DNA of 64,000 nt, from positions 1-64,000 of the forward strand of contig WHUX01000035.1 in assembly GCA_015179025.1 (NCBI GenBank), written 5' to 3'. The stretch's first letter is position 1, and the number at the start of each line of letters is the position of its first letter. The notes under the pieces are model-generated. The model ran no database searches, was not told the origin of the DNA, and saw only the letters and a program-made list of their open reading frames with translations. The DNA is from Terfezia claveryi. Its lineage: Eukaryota; Ascomycota; Pezizomycetes; Pezizales; Pezizaceae. The translations under genes were made by a program, and so were the position numbers. Positions 60,470 through 64,000 of the stretch are shown here, piece by piece.

Positions 60470-62613
60470 CTACTCCTTCATCCAATCCATCCCACTCTCC
60501 GCCTCCTCCTCTTCTTCCTCCCACCCCCCTTCCATCCCCTGTATTACTTCCGCAACCTGCCCCTCCGAGAACCCATGAGCAGCCTCCAAATGCACGCATA
60601 AATCGTACCTTCTCCGGAATCTATACTCGCATCCGTCAAGCGTACAGGGAATGTCTCTGCGTCGCTCATATCCGACACCGGTTAGCCTCCCTAGGAGTGT
60701 GGATTCCTCTTTGCTCATCCCCCCCCGGCGCCTCGCGCTCTCCCTGGCTCCGTCATCTTCATCCTGCCCTACTTCGCCCCTCCCACTTCTCCCACTTCTC
60801 CCACCTTGCCCAGCTCCCCTTCTCGGCTGCCCTCGCTCGGTCCCCTCTACCGTCCCAAAATGCCTCTTAAAATGCACCTCCATACTCCTCTTATGTCCAA
60901 ATCCCCGCCCACACCCCTCCTTCGGACAAATGTAATTCTTCTCCCCGTCATGCACCGTCTTGATATGCACCGTCAGCCCCCACCTCCGGGCGAATCCCTT
61001 GCCATTGCATTCCTCATACGGACAGGTATTTTTCTTTGCGCGTTCAGAGAGGGTGACAGCGTGGTTCTCGTGAATGTGGACGCGGAGATCCCGGTTGGAG
61101 AGGCAGATTTTCCCACAGGTGAGGCAGATGGGGGGATGGTAAACGTGGAGGTGGTGTTGGTAGGAGGACCAATTTTTGAAGCCGAGGGGTTGGGTCATGA
61201 TTGTGATACTGGTGCTGGTGCTGGTACTGGTGAGGGGTGTGGTGGCTGTGGTGAGAGCAGGAGTTGCGTTGGTAGTAGTTGCAGGGTCTCGGGAGCCTTG
61301 ACGCTGGCCCTGCGAATGAGATTTGTGATGGTATTTGTCCATCTCGAAGTCCGGATCGCAATCCGAGTCATCGACATCCTCAAAGACCTCATTAATACCA
61401 CCCTCGATGTCAATTGTATACTTCGGCCTCTTGTTCGAATTCCTGGCCGACCTCCTTACCCTCTTATACTCACTCGGCACCTCATCCTCCGGCCAAACCA
61501 CAATGGTCCCTCTCTCCACCCCAGGCACTCCCACTTTTACTGCTCCAGCAGCAGAGGACCTGCTCACCACCTCCCCATCCTCCCCAACTGTACACTCCTC
61601 ACAGATATACTTGTTTCCTGTGCCATGTTCCCTCTCAATATGCCCACTTAACTTCCCCTTTGTGTCAAAACTCTCCCCACACCTATTCCCCTCCCCCTTC
61701 TCCCCCTCCTCCACCTCCAATAAATACTTACAAATCCACCCTCCCACACCCAGGTGCGCCACCCTAACATGCCTCTCCAACTGCGTCTTCTTCCTAAACC
61801 CCTCTGTACACGGCGGGTGCCCCGAACATCTATGTCCCTGCCCCTTCCCATGGGTCCCCACATGTCTATTCAAATGCTGTTTTGTAGCATACGTTTTCCC
61901 ACAGTCGGGGTGAGGACAGGTGTGGCTTCGGACCTGATTGTGTGTTTGGTTGACGTGTGTTTTAAGGTGGGTTTGGCGATAGAAAGCATTCCCGCAGTGG
62001 GGGCAGACGAAGGGGCGCGTGTTTGTGTGCGTGTTTGTGTGTTCATTGAGGCGGCAGGGGCGGGAGAAGGCGGCGGTGCAAGGGAGGCTGGTGGTGGGGT
62101 CTGTGTAATTGCAGAGGTACACTAGAAGTGGTTTGGGGTCAGCTATGGTGATGGTTATAGGTTATAGCAGACAAGCACAAACGTAGAAGAAGAGGTCACA
62201 AATGGAAAGTCAATGGATGTACAGCTAGGTGGCCAAAAAAATCATACCCTCCCCTGCATAAAGAGTCCTAAACGATGCATATTGGAAATGCATTTCATGC
62301 AGCGTATGATTTTCACCAACATAGCCAAACCAAACAAATGAATAAAGATATCAATTGCAATCAGTCGGAGTAACCCACCTTTCGCCCGAGGTGCCTTCTG
62401 CTTCCACTGCTTCACCGGCGGCTCCTCATCCTCATTAACCCTATCCTCCTGCTCCTCCTGGCCATCTTCCCCATCCTCTTCCTTCACCTCCAGGATATAC
62501 GGTTTCGCATTACCAGCCTTCACCCTCTTCTTCGCCGCAACCGGCAGAACCTCCTCCTCCACTGCGGCGTCTGTCGAGAGAAGTACCTTTGTAGGCATTA
62601 TACGACGGTTCAT
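60470..62613 (-). CDS. PZF1: Transcription factor IIIA (C2H2 zinc finger)
   Basis: TFIIIA binds the 5S rRNA gene and recruits TFIIIC. Exon 1 encodes an acidic/basic leader (MPTKVLLSTDAAVEEEVLPV...) and splices to VYLCNYTDPTTSLPCTAAFS. About nine C2H2 fingers follow. The first four include RPFVCPHCGNAFYRQTHLKT, HTCPHPDCGKTYATKQHLNR and HRCSGHPPCTEGFRKKTQLE. A long acidic/Ser spacer precedes GFKNWSSYQHHLHVYHPP and further fingers (CPYEECNGKGFARRWGLTVH, YICPKEGCGRGFGHKRSMEV, and a last finger). The WSxYQxHLxxxHPP finger is typical of fungal TFIIIA. The start is either 62613 (MNRRIMPT) or 62598 (MPTKV). It shares its upstream region with MGE1. Confidence 0.85.
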
Positions 62614-62694
62614 GGGTATGCGTGCTGTTCTTGGCGTTACTCTCTGCTGGGGTTTTTGAATTCTCGTGGAACACCAAGGAGATGGTGCGCAAAC

Positions 62695-62737
62695 GGATTC
62701 AGTAGTCTGGCTTGTGCCAACCAGACTACGGGTTCAG
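62695..62737. repeat. Palindromic micro-insertion with 8-bp direct repeats (copy 10)
   Basis: A 27-bp insert (62703-62729) consists of tagtctggcttg joined to tgccaaccagacta, two opposed ends with nothing between. The flanks are GGATTCAG and GGGTTCAG (one mismatch). It lies in the TFIIIA/MGE1 promoter. Confidence 0.82.
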
Positions 62738-62815
62738 TTGAGCCAGCATTGCCAAGATTTCAGGTTTTGCCAAGCTCCATTGATAACAGGGCCTCACTAA
62801 AACTATTCTCAATCC

Positions 62816-62861
62816 GATTTATTAGTCTGGTTGGCACAACCTCTCATAGAGACTGATTTAT
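62816..62861. repeat. Micro-insertion with 7-bp direct repeats (copy 11)
   Basis: A 32-bp insert (62823-62854) beginning tagtctggttggcacaac is bounded by GATTTAT. The repeat extends to C-x-GATTTAT with one mismatch. It lies about 50 bp upstream of MGE1. Confidence 0.75.
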
Positions 62862-62914
62862 ATCAGAAATAACATCCGCCCTCCCACCCAGCCTATACGT
62901 ATATATATACCAAA

Positions 62915-63872
62915 ATGTTCCGTCGGGCAGTACTAAAGTCTACTTGCATATTCGCAACAGAAACAGCATTTCCGAGTGTACGGCGGTATCAAGCTACATA
63001 TGTCGCCCGGTGTTACTCTACGGAGCCGGGGAAGGAGGAGGGGGATAAGGCTGCGGAGGTAAAGGTCAATGGGAATGGGAATAGGAATGGCAATACGAAT
63101 GGGAATACGAACGGGAATTGGAAAGGGAATTGGAATGGGAATGGGAATAGGAATGGGAATATGAATGGGAATGGGAATGGGAATGGGGAGCCTCTGAAGG
63201 TGGGGGAGGTGGAGGAGGCGAGACCGGTGAAGGAGTTGTTGGAGGAGGTATCGAAGGTGAAGGCGGAGTTGGAGGTGAAGAGCAAGGAGGCGGCAGACTT
63301 GAAGGTATCTGGTCTCTTGATTTTATATTCTAGTTGATTGATTTATGGCATATAATTACACCCTTTACCCGTTTGAGGCGCAATTGCATTTGTGTGCAAG
63401 GAATTCGTCAGGTAGCTAACCGCCCCGGCAGGATAAATTTCTTCGCTCTGTAGCCGACTTCCGCAATCTACAAGACCGGACAGAGCGAGAAGTCCGTAGC
63501 GCAAAAGATTTCGCCATCCAGAAATTCGCCAAGGACTTAGTCGAGACTGTAGACAACATGGATCTCGCTCTCAACACCGTCCCCGAAGCATCTAGGACGT
63601 CCTCGGAGCCCGAGAAGAAGGACCTGGTGGACCTGTATAATGGGTTGAAGATGACGGAGGGTATCTTGCTCAATACCTTGAAGAGACATGGCTTGGAGAA
63701 GGTGGTACCGTTGGGGGAGAAGTTCGATCCGAATATGCATGAGGCGACGTTCCAGGCAAAGGTCGAAGGGAAGGAGGCAGGGACGGTGTTTCATGTTATG
63801 AGGACGGGGTTTTTGTTGAATGGGAGGGTGTTGAGGGCTGCGCAAGTTGGGGTTGTGCAGGCGGCTGAATAA
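62915..63872 (+). CDS. MGE1: Mitochondrial GrpE nucleotide exchange factor
   Basis: Nucleotide exchange factor for mitochondrial Hsp70. Two exons (62915-63304, 63432-63872) give 276 residues. The N-terminus is a mitochondrial presequence (MFRRAVLKSTCIFATETAFP and VRRYQATYVARCYSTE). A low-complexity Asn-Gly run follows (63067-63190) from repeats of a GGGAAT hexamer. Then the coiled coil (ELLEEVSKVKAELEVKSKEA), and after the intron DKFLRSVADFRNLQDRTERE and FAIQKFAKDLVETVDNMDLA. The beta-domain ends FDPNMHEATFQAKVEGKEAG and VFHVMRTGFLLNGRVLRAAQ, then VGVVQAAE. The core length is normal; the Asn-Gly segment is an addition. Confidence 0.96.
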
Positions 63873-64000
63873 AGCCGTGGGTGAGCAGTGTAAGAGATGA
63901 GCCCTGATGAGCGGACGGGAAAGGGGGGGGGGGATAATGACTTGAATGAGGTGAGATGGTGTATGTGAATTTGACTGATAGATGGGAGAGCTCTTGTTGC

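Noticed and set aside
60806..61651. Plus-strand open frame of 281 codons
   Set aside because: Antisense to the TFIIIA zinc-finger exon, with no known motif of its own.

Overview
The window is nuclear DNA of a filamentous ascomycete (Pezizomycotina; a TE-rich lineage such as Pezizales is possible but not shown). This rests on many short introns (mostly 50-65 bp, GT-AG), fungal-type proteins (ANP1 mannosyltransferase subunit, SUR7/PalI membrane protein, RPO41, SRP9/SRP21), and relics of LINE and TIR elements between the genes. No rRNA gene, no complete tRNA gene and no CRISPR array was seen.

Layout. 1-10.2 kb is gene-dense: LSM4(-), RBX1(+), PHA2(-), UBA3(-), a SUR7/PalI protein(-), PSF1(-), VPS20(+). 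At 10.5-12.1 kb is a mitochondrial carrier(-), then about 3 kb of relic DNA with a LINE zinc-knuckle fragment. 15.2-22.1 kb carries RAD4/XPC(-), an FHIT-like HIT hydrolase(+), VMA7(+) and NPC2(-). 22.1-24.6 kb is repeat-rich. 24.6-32.6 kb has an SRP9/SRP21-type protein(-) and the large TFIIIC B-box-binding subunit(-). 32.6-39.6 kb is a gene desert with a LINE relic, an RT/RNase H-like relic and a long palindromic transposon that contains a second TIR element. 39.6-54.8 kb holds ANP1(+), the Arf-GEF GEA1/2(+), RPO41(-) and an unassigned protein(+). 55-60.4 kb has a longer LINE 3' relic with poly(A), one doubtful small gene, and more short repeats. 60.4-64 kb holds TFIIIA(-) and mitochondrial GrpE MGE1(+).

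The genes are mostly housekeeping. Some share pathways: RBX1 and UBA3 (cullin-RING ligase and neddylation), TFIIIC and TFIIIA (RNA polymerase III), RPO41 and MGE1 (mitochondria), ANP1 and GEA (Golgi), VPS20, VMA7 and NPC2 (endosome/vacuole), RAD4 and PSF1 (DNA repair and replication).

The most unusual signal is a family of very short insertions built on the sequence TAGTCTGGTTGGCACAA or its reverse complement. I found at least eleven copies, each 11-37 bp long and each flanked by its own 6-10 bp direct repeat, as expected of target-site duplications. Several are palindromic, with one end motif facing the other. They lie in divergent promoters (LSM4/RBX1, TFIIIA/MGE1), upstream of NPC2 and inside dead transposon DNA. 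They look like micro-MITEs or collapsed end-to-end remains of a TIR transposon.
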